A stretch of DNA of 64,000 bases from Methylobacillus gramineus (GCF_020532675.1 NZ_JAJAVE010000001.1:1674001-1738000); one strand, 5' to 3'; shown: positions 20,735 to 29,261, numbered from the stretch's first letter. Translations and numbers: made by a program. The notes: generated from the letters alone by a model not told the origin.

Positions 20735-20774
20735 ATTATTCCATTGTTCGAATATAATGGAACTATGGAATAAT
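20735..20774. promoter_or_regulatory. Palindromic operator between the reductase and ArsR-type regulator genes
   Basis: ATTATTCCAT (20735-20744) and ATGGAATAAT (20765-20774) form a perfect 10-base inverted repeat with a 20-base spacer. A nested pair TTCCATT (20739-20745) / AATGGAA (20756-20762) shares one half, giving alternative spacings. It lies in the 118-base gap between divergent start codons, the natural place for the regulator to act on both genes. Confidence 0.65.
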
Positions 20775-20800
20775 ATCAAGAGATGTGATAGATTTTGTCA

Positions 20801-21115
20801 ATGCGACAAATCAAACACCCCAACATTGATCAGGTTGAACTAACGGACATCATGTATGCCCTCGCAGACCCTACTCGTCTGGAGATTGTTGTGCGCCTGG
20901 CACAAGCAGGCAGGAAGATGACTTGTGGCGAATTGGATCTGAATCGCCCCAAATCCAGCATGTCACATCACTTCAAGCTATTACGAAGTGCCGGGCTGGT
21001 TGAGACCTTGATTGATGGTACCGAGCACATGAACTCATTGAGGTTCGAGGAAATCGAGAAGAAATATCCAGGGGTTCTGCAATCTATACTGAAGGCATCC
21101 AAGGCCATCATTTAG
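20801..21115 (+). CDS. ArsR-family winged-helix transcriptional regulator
   Basis: The product is a 104-residue DNA-binding protein. The ArsR signature LADPTRLEIVVRL lies at about residues 24-36 and the recognition-helix region NRPKSSMSHHFKLLRSAGLV near 48-67. No cysteine cluster for arsenic or cadmium sensing is seen (only one Cys before the recognition helix), so a non-metal or electrophile signal is likelier. The ATG at 20801 is preferred to a TTG two codons earlier. It is divergent from the old yellow enzyme and probably controls it. Confidence 0.88.
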   Translation: MRQIKHPNIDQVELTDIMYALADPTRLEIVVRLAQAGRKMTCGELDLNRPKSSMSHHFKLLRSAGLVETLIDGTEHMNSLRFEEIEKKYPGVLQSILKASKAII

Positions 21116-21387
21116 GTGTACGGGATTAAGGGGATCACCCTGGCTGCAAAACACCATGGCGTTGTTTACGAAAGCAGGACCAATTCTTTTTTATTTTCGC
21201 CCTGTTTCAGATTGTTGCAATCTATTTGTCGGGCACGCGCCAAATAGATCAGGGTAGTAGCTGCATTCTTTTTAATCTTGAGTGTACCGACACTCTGCAC
21301 CCACAGAATACATCTGCGGTGAATCAGTGATCATTCTCATAGTTTGTCAGTCATGCACCTCCATATAAAACATTCCCTTCCCAAAAA

Positions 21388-22716
21388 CTACGCATTTGTA
21401 TTGTGCACCTGCAATACGCCTTCAAAATCTGCAATGGGCACGGGACGGCTGAACAAATACCCCTGAAACGAATGACAGCCAATCTCGGCCAAATGAGTAC
21501 GGTGCTCTTCGGTTTCTACGCCCTCGGCAATCACATGTAAATTCATGGCCCGCCCCAGCTCTACAAGTGTACGGACAATTGCCATATCGCTAGCGTCACT
21601 CAGCATATCGCGGACAAAAGATTGATCAATTTTGAGTTGGTCAAGTGGCAAATTCTTCAGATAACTTAAAGAGGAGTACCCGGTACCAAAGTCATCCAGA
21701 GACAAGCGCACGCCTTTGGCCTTGAGCAAATTCATTTTGGAGATGATATCGTCGACATCATTGACTAACATGCTCTCGGTCAACTCAAGCTTAAGCAAGG
21801 TAGGATCAATGCCGGAGCGATCTATCACGGAAATCACCTGACTAACGTAATCTGCTTGTTTGAATTGCAGCGCGCTGACATTCACCGCCATACATAAATG
21901 CGCGGTAACCGGGTTACTGGCCCAGGCCATTAATTGCGCACAGGCCGTGCCTAATACCCAATGCCCAATCGGCAGAATGAGTCCGGTTTGCTCCGCCAGT
22001 GGGATAAAATCAGCGGGCGACACCATGCCTTGTGTCGGATGCTTCCAGCGCAATAGCGCTTCTGCCCCCACAATCCGCCCCTCATCGCCAATTTGAGGTT
22101 GGTAATACAGCTCCAATTGGTTACCCAGAATAGCTTTACGCAAATCAGACTCCATCGCGCTACGCTGGGAAAGATCTGATTGCATCACCCACACCAGGGC
22201 ATAGAGCAATCCCGCCACAATAGTGTTGTGGACCCAAGTGCCGGGTATACGCACTTCATTGCCTAGTTGATAGGAAGAAACCAAGCCCCACGGATTACTC
22301 GCAAAGAAAATAAAGGCACACAACGCTGCAACGATCATGCCATGACGAATCCACAGTTTGTCGCCTTTAAATACCAAAGAGGCAAAGAGCGCGATGACCA
22401 AAAAATAGTTATGGTTTGATCGCGGCGCTTCAGCCGTTGGCACATCAAGAAGGATGCAAAATACGCCAAGAATCAGGTATACAGCACAGAAAAGAATAAT
22501 GGAGGCTGCTCGATTGTGCCCGCGCCATGTGAGTAAAGCGGTGCCAGTGGCGACTAAAGCCGACACTAGATTGATACTGCTAATAAGCCAGTTCTGACGC
22601 GCCACAAAGTAGATCCCCCAATACAGGGAAACAGCGCCAAGAACCAGACAGCTCAATAGCAAAGCTCGACGCATGCGCAAAGACTGCTTGGTATTTGTTA
22701 TTGTATTTATAGCCAT
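21388..22716 (-). CDS. Membrane-anchored EAL-domain cyclic-di-GMP phosphodiesterase
   Basis: The product is predicted to hydrolyse cyclic-di-GMP at the inner membrane. Of 442 residues, the first ~165 hold five or six hydrophobic helices without a recognised sensor domain. From about 185 an EAL domain follows with the signature EALLRWKHP near 218, LELTESM (metal-binding Glu), and DDFGTGYSSLSYLK. Catalytic residues look intact and there is no GGDEF domain. The ATG has GAGG eight bases upstream. It is one of three cyclic-di-GMP proteins in the window. Confidence 0.92.
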   Translation of the reverse strand: MAINTITNTKQSLRMRRALLLSCLVLGAVSLYWGIYFVARQNWLISSINLVSALVATGTALLTWRGHNRAASIILFCAVYLILGVFCILLDVPTAEAPRSNHNYFLVIALFASLVFKGDKLWIRHGMIVAALCAFIFFASNPWGLVSSYQLGNEVRIPGTWVHNTIVAGLLYALVWVMQSDLSQRSAMESDLRKAILGNQLELYYQPQIGDEGRIVGAEALLRWKHPTQGMVSPADFIPLAEQTGLILPIGHWVLGTACAQLMAWASNPVTAHLCMAVNVSALQFKQADYVSQVISVIDRSGIDPTLLKLELTESMLVNDVDDIISKMNLLKAKGVRLSLDDFGTGYSSLSYLKNLPLDQLKIDQSFVRDMLSDASDMAIVRTLVELGRAMNLHVIAEGVETEEHRTHLAEIGCHSFQGYLFSRPVPIADFEGVLQVHNTNA

Positions 22717-23052
22717 AGCTCAAGCCTCCACAAAGTGGTCGGAAATTCAATTGCTTTATTTCACGTTCATAGTAGAGACTTTTTGACACATACCTGCATT
22801 AAAAAGAAAAAAACCGTCAGTCATTAGACCGACCTGATAAATACTACAAGCTTACAATTGCATATCCTAGTTTGAAATACAGTGATGGCCCCAAACCTAA
22901 CAAGGAAGCCATTGCCAACAGGATGCCCTTGTCATTATTGTCCTACAAGAACATCAGCTTTTTTCTGCTTCGCCAGTCATCATGAACTTTCTACAATCAC
23001 CTCACTTACTCGCGCTGCCCATTCAGGGCTCACTTTAATTGAGGCTATTGAG
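22717..23052. other. Intergenic region between divergent genes
   Basis: These 336 bases separate the EAL gene from the small gene at 23053. An open frame from 22882 runs into the latter, but it is Cys/Pro-rich with no ribosome site and is unlike a real N-terminus. No clear operator, hairpin or RNA gene is seen. Confidence 0.5.
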
Positions 23053-23289
23053 ATGTTTTCTAAAGATATTGAACAATCCATTTATGACAGTCTTCATTAT
23101 GTAAAGACTCTGAAGACATTAAAGAATGATATTGCGCCTTATGCAAACATATTAACCGTGGAAGATGTACTGGATTTGATTGATCAACGGATTCAGGATG
23201 CTGAGCGCCAGTACAAATCGAGCAAACTGGCATTCAAGCTGGACTCTTACCTGCCCCATACCACCAAAGCCGCCTTGATTAACACTTGA
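23053..23289 (+). CDS. Small hypothetical protein
   Basis: I do not recognise this 78-residue product. It is soluble and predicted mostly helical (for example VEDVLDLIDQRIQDAERQYK at about residues 34-53), without cysteines or a signal peptide. The ATG at 23053 has a GAGG site eight bases upstream. The frame stays open to 22882, but that extension looks non-coding. It is convergent with the sugar dehydrogenase gene and shares a bidirectional terminator with it. An adaptor or regulatory role is possible but not shown. Confidence 0.6.
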   Translation: MFSKDIEQSIYDSLHYVKTLKTLKNDIAPYANILTVEDVLDLIDQRIQDAERQYKSSKLAFKLDSYLPHTTKAALINT

Positions 23290-23329
23290 AGACAGATGGA
23301 TCTGTCAGCCTGGATCTGACGCAGCACCA

Positions 23330-23362
23330 AATAGAAAAGCTGGCAATGCCAGCTTTTCTATT
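23330..23362. terminator. Bidirectional intrinsic terminator
   Basis: A perfect 15-base stem (AATAGAAAAGCTGGC / GCCAGCTTTTCTATT) encloses a three-base loop between two convergent genes. The AAAA/TTTT blocks in the arms give a U-rich 3' side in both directions. Confidence 0.8.
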
Positions 23363-23385
23363 GAGATGTAAGCCTATTTCACCGC

Positions 23386-25326
23386 TTACTTAATCGGTAA
23401 ATACACCAGTTCCCCGCCCTTCATGTCTGGGATCAGCAGCGTTTTACCATCGCTTGATAGCGTAATATCCGCAGCAGACTGATGTCCTTTCGAAATCAAT
23501 TGGGGCGTCGCTTTAGGCTCGCTCAGTTGCCAGACATTACCGCCTGCCCAATCGCTAACGTAAAGCAACCCATCGGTATCCCGCACCAAGCCATCCGCCC
23601 CACCAAAACCACTGTTAAGCAAGGTCACGGTGGCTTTTGCCTTGGCTGACGGTTCATTGAAAACCACCTGGAACAACTTCCCATTGCCAAAGTCAGCCAC
23701 CAGCAGTTTGTTTGGACCATCCATCAATAAGCCATTGGGGCGCTTAATCCCTGATTGATCATTGATGATTTGCGTCACCTTGCCGTTTGGCGCGATCTTG
23801 TAAATAGCAGCATGCTTGCCATTATCGTCGCCACTGTCAGACACATAAACATTGCCTAAGCCATCAATCTCAATATCATTGAGGAAGATGGGTTTTTGCT
23901 GGAAATCAGCCGGTTTAGCAATAATCGTTTTGCTACCATCCAGCCCCACGCGCACCACGTGATCAACATCCGCAATGTACAACTGGTCATTGAACAGATC
24001 TATCCCTTTAGGATCATTCAAGCCATCGGCGAGAGTCTTGGTACTACCATCCTGGTTAATCACGGTGATCTTGCCGTCCCCATTTTTACCAAACTCGCCA
24101 ATTTCAGTCACAAAAATGCGGCCATCTGAGTGCGCGATTGCAGACTCAGGCATTTTCAGGCCTGTGATTTTCTTGCCAGCAGAGGAAACCGGGGCATTTT
24201 TCTCGCCGTAGCTGATCCGGTAAATCACACCACTATAATCATCCGATACCAGCAAAGACCCATCATTCAACTGCAACACATCCGTCGGACGGCCCCATGC
24301 CTCTCCATCATTCAGCCAGCCATCAATAAACACCTCTGTGCTTTTTGGCTGATGATGCTCGTCAAACACCACGCGCATGAGTTGATAGCCAACCGGCTGG
24401 CTACGATTCCATGATCCATGCTGGGCGACAATGGCATTGCCCTGATACTCTGCGGGGAACTGTTTACCCGTATAAAACTTAAAACCCAGGTTGGCACTAT
24501 GCGCCTGGAACTCAACCACTGGTGGAGTTACGTCCTGGGGCGGCTTCTTGTTCTGCCATTCTTTGGGGCGTGCATCACGCCCACCGAAGTAAGGGAAGCC
24601 AAAATGTAGTCCTGCTTTGGGAGCCGCATTCAATTCATCGTGGGGAATATCATCCCCCATCATATCCATGCCGTTATCGGTGAAATGCAAAACCCCAGTG
24701 CCTGGCTGGAAATCCATACCCACAGAATTTCTTACCCCCTTGGCAAAGGTCTCCACATGACCGCCATCAGGATCCATGCGCAGAATACTGGCCTCAACCC
24801 CTTGAGGATCACAAATATTGCAGGGTGCTCCTACTGTGACATAGAGCTTGTTATCTGGCCCAAAACTGATATAGCGCCAGCCATGGTGAGCCTTGTTGGG
24901 CAGCTTGTCATAAATCACCTCCCGCATCTGCTTAAAAGGTAAGTTGAGGTCAAAATCGGGAGCTGCATATCGCGCAATACGGTTTTGTTCTGCGACATAC
25001 AAATTGCCATTGTGCATGGCAACCCCATTCCCCACGGAAAGATCATCCATCAAGGTCACTACCTGATCAGCCTTATGATCCTTGTTCTTATCAACCACGG
25101 CGTAGACTTTGTTGCCGCGCGTGCCCACATATACCGTGCCAGCCGTGCCTAATGCCATCTGGCGTGCGCCAGGCACTTCAGCATAGACCTCAACCTTGAA
25201 TCCTGCAGGTACTTTCAAGCGGCTGAGATTGGCCTCTACATCCTTGGCATCAGCGTATGCCAAGCTGGCGCCCGCACCCAATGACAGCGCGACCATAATA
25301 CGTATCAGGTTTATGCATTTTTTCAT
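23386..25326 (-). CDS. Periplasmic PQQ-type sugar (sorbosone-like) dehydrogenase with C-terminal NHL propeller
   Basis: The product is a predicted exported protein of 646 residues: a signal peptide ending ASLAYA at residues 20-25, then two beta-propeller modules. Residues about 30-385 match the glucose/sorbosone dehydrogenase family, with GWRYISFGPDNKLYVTVGAPCNICDP and GSWNRSQPVGYQ. Residues about 400-640 are NHL/gluconolactonase-like repeats (recurring GLGNVYVSDSG-type blades). A second GSDH-family gene lies at 29318. PQQ dependence is family knowledge; substrate is unknown. The second propeller could instead be a lactonase or a binding module. Confidence 0.85.
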   Translation of the reverse strand: MKKCINLIRIMVALSLGAGASLAYADAKDVEANLSRLKVPAGFKVEVYAEVPGARQMALGTAGTVYVGTRGNKVYAVVDKNKDHKADQVVTLMDDLSVGNGVAMHNGNLYVAEQNRIARYAAPDFDLNLPFKQMREVIYDKLPNKAHHGWRYISFGPDNKLYVTVGAPCNICDPQGVEASILRMDPDGGHVETFAKGVRNSVGMDFQPGTGVLHFTDNGMDMMGDDIPHDELNAAPKAGLHFGFPYFGGRDARPKEWQNKKPPQDVTPPVVEFQAHSANLGFKFYTGKQFPAEYQGNAIVAQHGSWNRSQPVGYQLMRVVFDEHHQPKSTEVFIDGWLNDGEAWGRPTDVLQLNDGSLLVSDDYSGVIYRISYGEKNAPVSSAGKKITGLKMPESAIAHSDGRIFVTEIGEFGKNGDGKITVINQDGSTKTLADGLNDPKGIDLFNDQLYIADVDHVVRVGLDGSKTIIAKPADFQQKPIFLNDIEIDGLGNVYVSDSGDDNGKHAAIYKIAPNGKVTQIINDQSGIKRPNGLLMDGPNKLLVADFGNGKLFQVVFNEPSAKAKATVTLLNSGFGGADGLVRDTDGLLYVSDWAGGNVWQLSEPKATPQLISKGHQSAADITLSSDGKTLLIPDMKGGELVYLPIK

Positions 25327-25538
25327 TGTTTATTTTGCTCCATAGATAATGATTCTCTATAACAGTATGCCCAAATGCGCTATCTCAATATATAGAAATA
25401 TATTACTTACACAATTCCAGATAACGGAATACCGCTATCCTCAGTCAATTCTGACAAGTAAATCAGAAAACCCTCACTTCACAGACATTACTTACTTTCT
25501 TAAGATCAATACACACCTTCCAAGTCTGGAGCTGCATC

Positions 25539-25619
25539 ATGTTCAAACTGACCATTTTCGAAGTCACACTGCTTGCCATTGTGATGCTCTGGATGTCATA
25601 TAACTTTGCTTATTTATAA
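25539..25619 (+). CDS. 26-residue single-helix membrane microprotein
   Basis: A short frame encodes MFKLTIFEVTLLAIVMLWMS plus six residues ending YL. It has one hydrophobic helix (residues 8-20) and a GGAG ribosome site exactly seven bases before the ATG. It stands alone between divergent genes, with about 210 bases upstream and 158 downstream. Its size and composition resemble bacterial stress or regulatory microproteins. I do not recognise a family, so the call rests on the ribosome site and the clean hydrophobic frame. Confidence 0.5.
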   Translation: MFKLTIFEVTLLAIVMLWMSYNFAYL

Positions 25620-25777
25620 TAAGTAATACGTTATTTCACTGTTGAACATGCCAACGCTGGCTGTCAATCAGCCAACTCCTACACAAGCTTCGGACTATAG
25701 CCACTTCAACGTTTAATCAATTCTTCATACGATATGCGTAAACTGATTTTGAGTGACGAATTTCGGAAGGAAGTACC

Positions 25778-26203
25778 ATGTGTAGAGGCGTTAAATTTAC
25801 TGATGCGTCAGGCCTAGAGACGAAGATTTTATTTCCCCATTTAACATCCGCTTTACCGATCAAATATAAAGACGGAAAAATCAAATGGTTACGCTGGGGT
25901 AATAATCTGGAGGAAAAAGAAGGCGGATTCTTTGTTGGTGGCTGGGCCCGCAAGACCTCGCTCGACCAGGGCAAGTGGGACAAGCTTAAACCTGAAAAGG
26001 TCAACATCATGGCCCATGAATTCATGGGCAAAGACCAATCCAGAATATCGCACTGGATTGACATCCCGGAAGGTCATGCTATTCAGGGCGTGATCGCCAC
26101 TCATCACAATGAACGCCGTATTTATGTGGTCACCACAGAGCCGCCAGAGGAATATGCATGGATAGGTGATCGCTGGCCATTGATTGCGCCTGTCAGTCAC
26201 TGA
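25778..26203 (+). CDS. Compact SRAP (HMCES/YedK)-like protein
   Basis: The 141-residue product starts Met-Cys-Arg, so Met removal would expose an N-terminal Cys2. That is the residue that cross-links abasic DNA in SRAP proteins. Other SRAP-like traits are the early LRWG segment (about residues 38-41), GGWARKTS near 54-61, and a final RRIYVVT...RWPLI. It is much shorter than YedK (about 220 residues). The conserved Asn, Glu and His of the SRAP active site cannot be placed with certainty. It is best described as an SRAP-related protein of unproven activity. A terminator follows directly. Confidence 0.5.
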   Translation: MCRGVKFTDASGLETKILFPHLTSALPIKYKDGKIKWLRWGNNLEEKEGGFFVGGWARKTSLDQGKWDKLKPEKVNIMAHEFMGKDQSRISHWIDIPEGHAIQGVIATHHNERRIYVVTTEPPEEYAWIGDRWPLIAPVSH

Positions 26204-26218
26204 CACAGTTTGATAATG

Positions 26219-26252
26219 AAAAGCCCCAGTCTCAAATCGCTGGGGCTTTTTA
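26219..26252. terminator. Bidirectional intrinsic terminator
   Basis: AAAAGCCCCAG (26219-26229) pairs with CTGGGGCTTTT (26240-26250) and runs into TTTTTATT on the plus strand. It separates the SRAP-like gene from a convergent gene. Confidence 0.88.
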
Positions 26253-26265
26253 TTGGCTTGAAGGA

Positions 26266-26607
26266 CTATTTTTTACCAGGTAACGCACAGTACTGGTTGA
26301 AGTCCTCTGCACTCTCACTGAATTTGGATTCCGGCGTTTGTACAATCACCGAAAAATTCTTGGGTGTCGTGTAATTCCCCGCCTCATCCTTCACTGAATA
26401 CTGACCACATACCACCGTTGTTTCTCCATGATCGACTTTTTCCATCTGATCAAACTTGGCAGTTTCAGAATTCTCAATTTCCTTTAATGCCGCGGCTTTG
26501 GCCATATCAATTGCATTTCCATCCACCATGCGGATTTGTGTAAAGGCAACCCACACTAGGATGAGCAGAATAATTCCGGCAAAAAACTTTGATTTTGACA
26601 AACGCAT
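26266..26607 (-). CDS. Hypothetical membrane-anchored periplasmic protein
   Basis: I do not recognise this 113-residue product. It has an N-terminal uncleaved-looking helix (FFAGIILLILVWVAF, about residues 8-22) and then a hydrophilic domain with two cysteines (VVCGQYSV and the late QYCALPGKK) that could form a disulphide. The ATG at 26607 sits behind AAGGGA; an upstream ATG at 26634 lacks a site. The VVCGQY segment resembles small envelope proteins of unknown function seen in other proteobacteria. Confidence 0.6.
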   Translation of the reverse strand: MRLSKSKFFAGIILLILVWVAFTQIRMVDGNAIDMAKAAALKEIENSETAKFDQMEKVDHGETTVVCGQYSVKDEAGNYTTPKNFSVIVQTPESKFSESAEDFNQYCALPGKK

Positions 26608-26704
26608 AGAATCCCTTGTAATGTTGATGAACAATAACTACGCCTCAACTCACAGGCAATGAAGCAATAATTCCGAGCATCCACGCTCAGCATGCCTCGC
26701 CAGG

Positions 26705-26995
26705 CTACATCTTGATTGATACACTCTTGAATCCTGCAGGCTTATAGAGGCAAGTGCCTTTATCCGACAGTACAGGCTTCTGATAGCGCTTCAATGGTGC
26801 CGATGCGCTTTGTTGCATGCCATTCATCACTGGTGCTTGGTGCATTCCGATGCTGAGCATCGAATGTGCATCAGCCCTGCCAGGGTATGCATGCTTTAAT
26901 TCGCTATAACAAATCTCCCCGGCACTGGCGGTGCCAGCCAATGTTAAAACACCGGTTATCCATAGAAGGTGTATTACTTTGCAGGATTTCTTCAT
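26705..26995 (-). CDS. Hypothetical secreted small protein
   Basis: The product is 96 residues with a clear signal peptide (MKKSCK, hydrophobic core, cleavage after GTASA near residue 25). The mature part is short, Met/Ser-rich and has two cysteines (EICYSEL and GTCLYKP) suited to one disulphide. The chosen ATG at 26995 gives the standard Lys-Lys signal start and has an AAGGA site; a start at 27019 would put eight charged residues in front. No family is recognised. Confidence 0.6.
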   Translation of the reverse strand: MKKSCKVIHLLWITGVLTLAGTASAGEICYSELKHAYPGRADAHSMLSIGMHQAPVMNGMQQSASAPLKRYQKPVLSDKGTCLYKPAGFKSVSIKM

Positions 26996-27222
26996 TATCC
27001 TTGTCTCCTTATCATCCACTGACGCAATCAGGTTTGCTGCATGCCACCATCCCCGTTATAACAACGATGGTTGGATCTATATGCCTCCACAAAATCAACC
27101 CAGCATCTTTGCTGTCAGCCACGTTTGTGATGGTTCAGTTATCTTATCCCTCTTGAAAATATGCAATATAGGACTGACGATAGACTTCTTGTCAGAGAGC
27201 ACCGACACGCTCACACGCCAAT

Positions 27223-27261
27223 AAAAACGCCCATATCGGGGGGACGAATATGGGCGCTTTT
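27223..27261 (-). terminator. Intrinsic terminator of the membrane-protein/microprotein unit
   Basis: On the minus strand GCGCCCATATTCG folds with CGATATGGGCG, apart from one unpaired base, and is followed by TTTTT. It lies 22 bases beyond the stop of the 23-residue gene and would end the transcript that starts upstream of 28313. Confidence 0.8.
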
Positions 27262-27282
27262 AAACCTGAGAATTGAGTCTGA

Positions 27283-27354
27283 TTAGAACAACAACCAGAT
27301 CAACACCAATACAAAGACGGGTACACCTAGTAGCCATGCAATGATATAAGGCAT
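27283..27354 (-). CDS. 23-residue membrane microprotein
   Basis: The frame encodes MPYIIAWLLGVPVFVLVLIW plus LLF: essentially one transmembrane helix with a central Gly-Val-Pro kink. An AAAGGAG ribosome site lies eight bases before the ATG. It sits 14 bases after the 314-residue membrane protein and before a terminator, so the two genes very likely share a transcript. The Gly-Val-Pro pattern resembles very small proteins often found in proteobacterial genomes, but I cannot name a function. Confidence 0.65.
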   Translation of the reverse strand: MPYIIAWLLGVPVFVLVLIWLLF

Positions 27355-27368
27355 ATGAATTACTCCTT

Positions 27369-28313
27369 TTAGTATGTGTGCTTAACGTTAGCTTGAGTCA
27401 GGCTGCGCGCAGTGCACGCACCAGCGAAGGTGGCAGCCAACAAACTCAAGATAAAACCAAGGGTTGCCCATAGCGCAAAATGCGCGGCAGCACTGGCGGC
27501 CTTGTCTGCAGCCTCTTTAGCTTTTTGCTTGGCCTGATCATAGGCGGCTTCAAGCTTTTGCAGTTCTGCTTCGGCCTGTTCTTTTGACACACCTGCAGCG
27601 TCTGCCAGCGTTGCTACCACGCGCTCACGATCTACGGCCTTGCTGGTTTCGTCAGCGTTTGCCAGATACTTGGTCAACGCCTGCCAATAAAGTGCATGCT
27701 GTCCGTGTCCTGCGCGAGGACCACCCTGCTTGGGTGGGGGTGCAGCTCCATCAGTGGCACCCTCTGCAATCTGCTGGTCTATACTACCTTTGGCATTGCG
27801 TATGAAGTCCTGAATCTGAAACTTCAAGTCCTCCACACCCAGACCAGCACCAGAGGAACCCTCTGTTGTCAGCAGCGCGCCGGCAGCAACCGCACCGGTA
27901 CCAGCGATACCGACTGCACTACCCGCAGTCTTGAATGCTCCACCAACCAGATTACTGAACACGCAAGCGCCCACTATCGTGGCCAGCGCCCAGATCACAA
28001 TGCCTAAAATGGCACCACGGCAGCGGGTAATAACATCAGATGACATGACGGCAACAATGGTGCCAGCGGTCAAAGAAAGTATCCATGACACGATCCACCA
28101 CAAAGATGCCCCGATGCCAAAACTTTTTGCCGAAGGTGTAGCACCTACTTCAACCGGATCCACAAAGCTGAAACCAACACCGGTACCGAGCAAACTCAAA
28201 ATCAACTGCACAGCTACTGCAACTGCCAAACCTGCCAATATTGCTCGCCATGAAATCCGCGAAATAAACCCGTCAGCATTTCTGCCGATTACTTCATTGC
28301 TTAACGTAGCCAT
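27369..28313 (-). CDS. Multi-pass inner-membrane protein with Ala-rich coiled segment
   Basis: The product has 314 residues. Hydrophobic segments lie at about 24-48, 70-92, 100-125, 128-150 and 288-310. Between about 235 and 285 is an Ala/Lys/Glu-rich helical region (EAELQKLEAAYDQAKQKAKE) likely to form a coiled coil. The true start is the ATG at 28313, five bases after GGAGG; the preceding GTG is part of the spacer. I do not recognise a named function. It is followed by a 23-residue microprotein and is divergent from an atypical response regulator. Confidence 0.7.
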   Translation of the reverse strand: MATLSNEVIGRNADGFISRISWRAILAGLAVAVAVQLILSLLGTGVGFSFVDPVEVGATPSAKSFGIGASLWWIVSWILSLTAGTIVAVMSSDVITRCRGAILGIVIWALATIVGACVFSNLVGGAFKTAGSAVGIAGTGAVAAGALLTTEGSSGAGLGVEDLKFQIQDFIRNAKGSIDQQIAEGATDGAAPPPKQGGPRAGHGQHALYWQALTKYLANADETSKAVDRERVVATLADAAGVSKEQAEAELQKLEAAYDQAKQKAKEAADKAASAAAHFALWATLGFILSLLAATFAGACTARSLTQANVKHTY

Positions 28314-28613
28314 CACAGCCTCCTAGATTAAAGTTGTTTTAATTAACCAGCTTGGTTTCAAGCTTGGCGACAGCTTAATCGAGGACCATATCTATCAGCA
28401 TCGGGCTTTGGCCTGACTTTTTGTAGGATGATACTGACCATAAAGGCTGATGAAAGTAAGAGGAGAAATGGATAAACCGAGGGTCAATTGCGCTGGATGA
28501 ATATTTGAAGCGGCGTAACTCAGCATGTCCTACACACATGTCATTTGTAGTCCTACATTACTATCTTACTGATCTGATTATGATTAACGTTCAGAAACTA
28601 TTGTCTGTTCATT
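28314..28613. promoter_or_regulatory. Divergent promoter region with repeated TCCTACA/TGTAGGA
   Basis: The 300-base gap between the membrane-protein gene and the response regulator holds TGTAGGA at 28422-28428 and TCCTACA at 28528-28534 and 28551-28557. The last belongs to TGTAG-TC-CTACA (28546-28557), a small palindrome. These may be binding sites for the neighbouring regulator (inference). Confidence 0.4.
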
Positions 28614-29261
28614 ATGAAAAAGATCGTATTAATCAGTGACGACAATCTCATCAATTACTCCCTGCGACTCTTGGTAGAGCAGGCACAGGATTTGAGCATT
28701 AGTCACGAGTTTTCGCACATTGATGCCACCAAAATCAAGCCTTTGATCGTGAGCAAACGTATCCACCTGATCATGATCAATATCTCCATGCCCAAAACCG
28801 ACGGGTTGGAAGTGCTATCCCATCTCAGGGAAATTGCACCAAAGATTCCGGTCTTGATATTAAGCAACAATGAAGAAACCGAGTTTTTACTCAACTTTAT
28901 ACGTTGCGGATGTAAGGGTTATCTGGACAGACATGCCAGTCAGCAAAATTTGCTGGATGCCATTCAGGAGGTCAGTACCGGGGGCTATTACTTATCCGAA
29001 AAATTCAGAGACGCACTGGAAGCCCATTCTGCTCCCTTGCCCCATGAATGTTTGTCTAATCGGGAGTTTCAGGTGTTCTTGAAGTTCATCCAGAGAAAAC
29101 CTATTTCTACCGTGGCAAAAGAGCTGAACGTCAGTACTGGAGCGGTCAGTGTGTTTAGAAGCCGGGTATTGAAGAAATTGAACTTCAAGAGCAATGCGGA
29201 CTTCATTTTTTATGCCATGCAGCATCATTTGCTGATACTGCCAGAGCAGCTCCCGCATTAA
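28614..29261 (+). CDS. LuxR/NarL-type response regulator with non-canonical receiver
   Basis: The product is 215 residues: a receiver-like domain (about 1-120) and a C-terminal LuxR helix-turn-helix (about 145-205, with LSNREFQVF and STVAKELNVSTGAVSVFRSRV). The acidic pair Asp9-Asp10 and the Lys of CGCKGYL are present. However, the phospho-acceptor position reads Asn56 in MINISMP, where Asp is expected. It may therefore work without phosphorylation. It is divergent from the 314-residue membrane protein, with TCCTACA repeats between, and no histidine kinase is adjacent. Confidence 0.85.
   Translation: MKKIVLISDDNLINYSLRLLVEQAQDLSISHEFSHIDATKIKPLIVSKRIHLIMINISMPKTDGLEVLSHLREIAPKIPVLILSNNEETEFLLNFIRCGCKGYLDRHASQQNLLDAIQEVSTGGYYLSEKFRDALEAHSAPLPHECLSNREFQVFLKFIQRKPISTVAKELNVSTGAVSVFRSRVLKKLNFKSNADFIFYAMQHHLLILPEQLPH

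Noticed and set aside
22882-23052. N-terminal extension of the small gene at 23053
   Set aside because: Cys/Pro-rich sequence without a ribosome site; the ATG at 23053 has a well-spaced GAGG.
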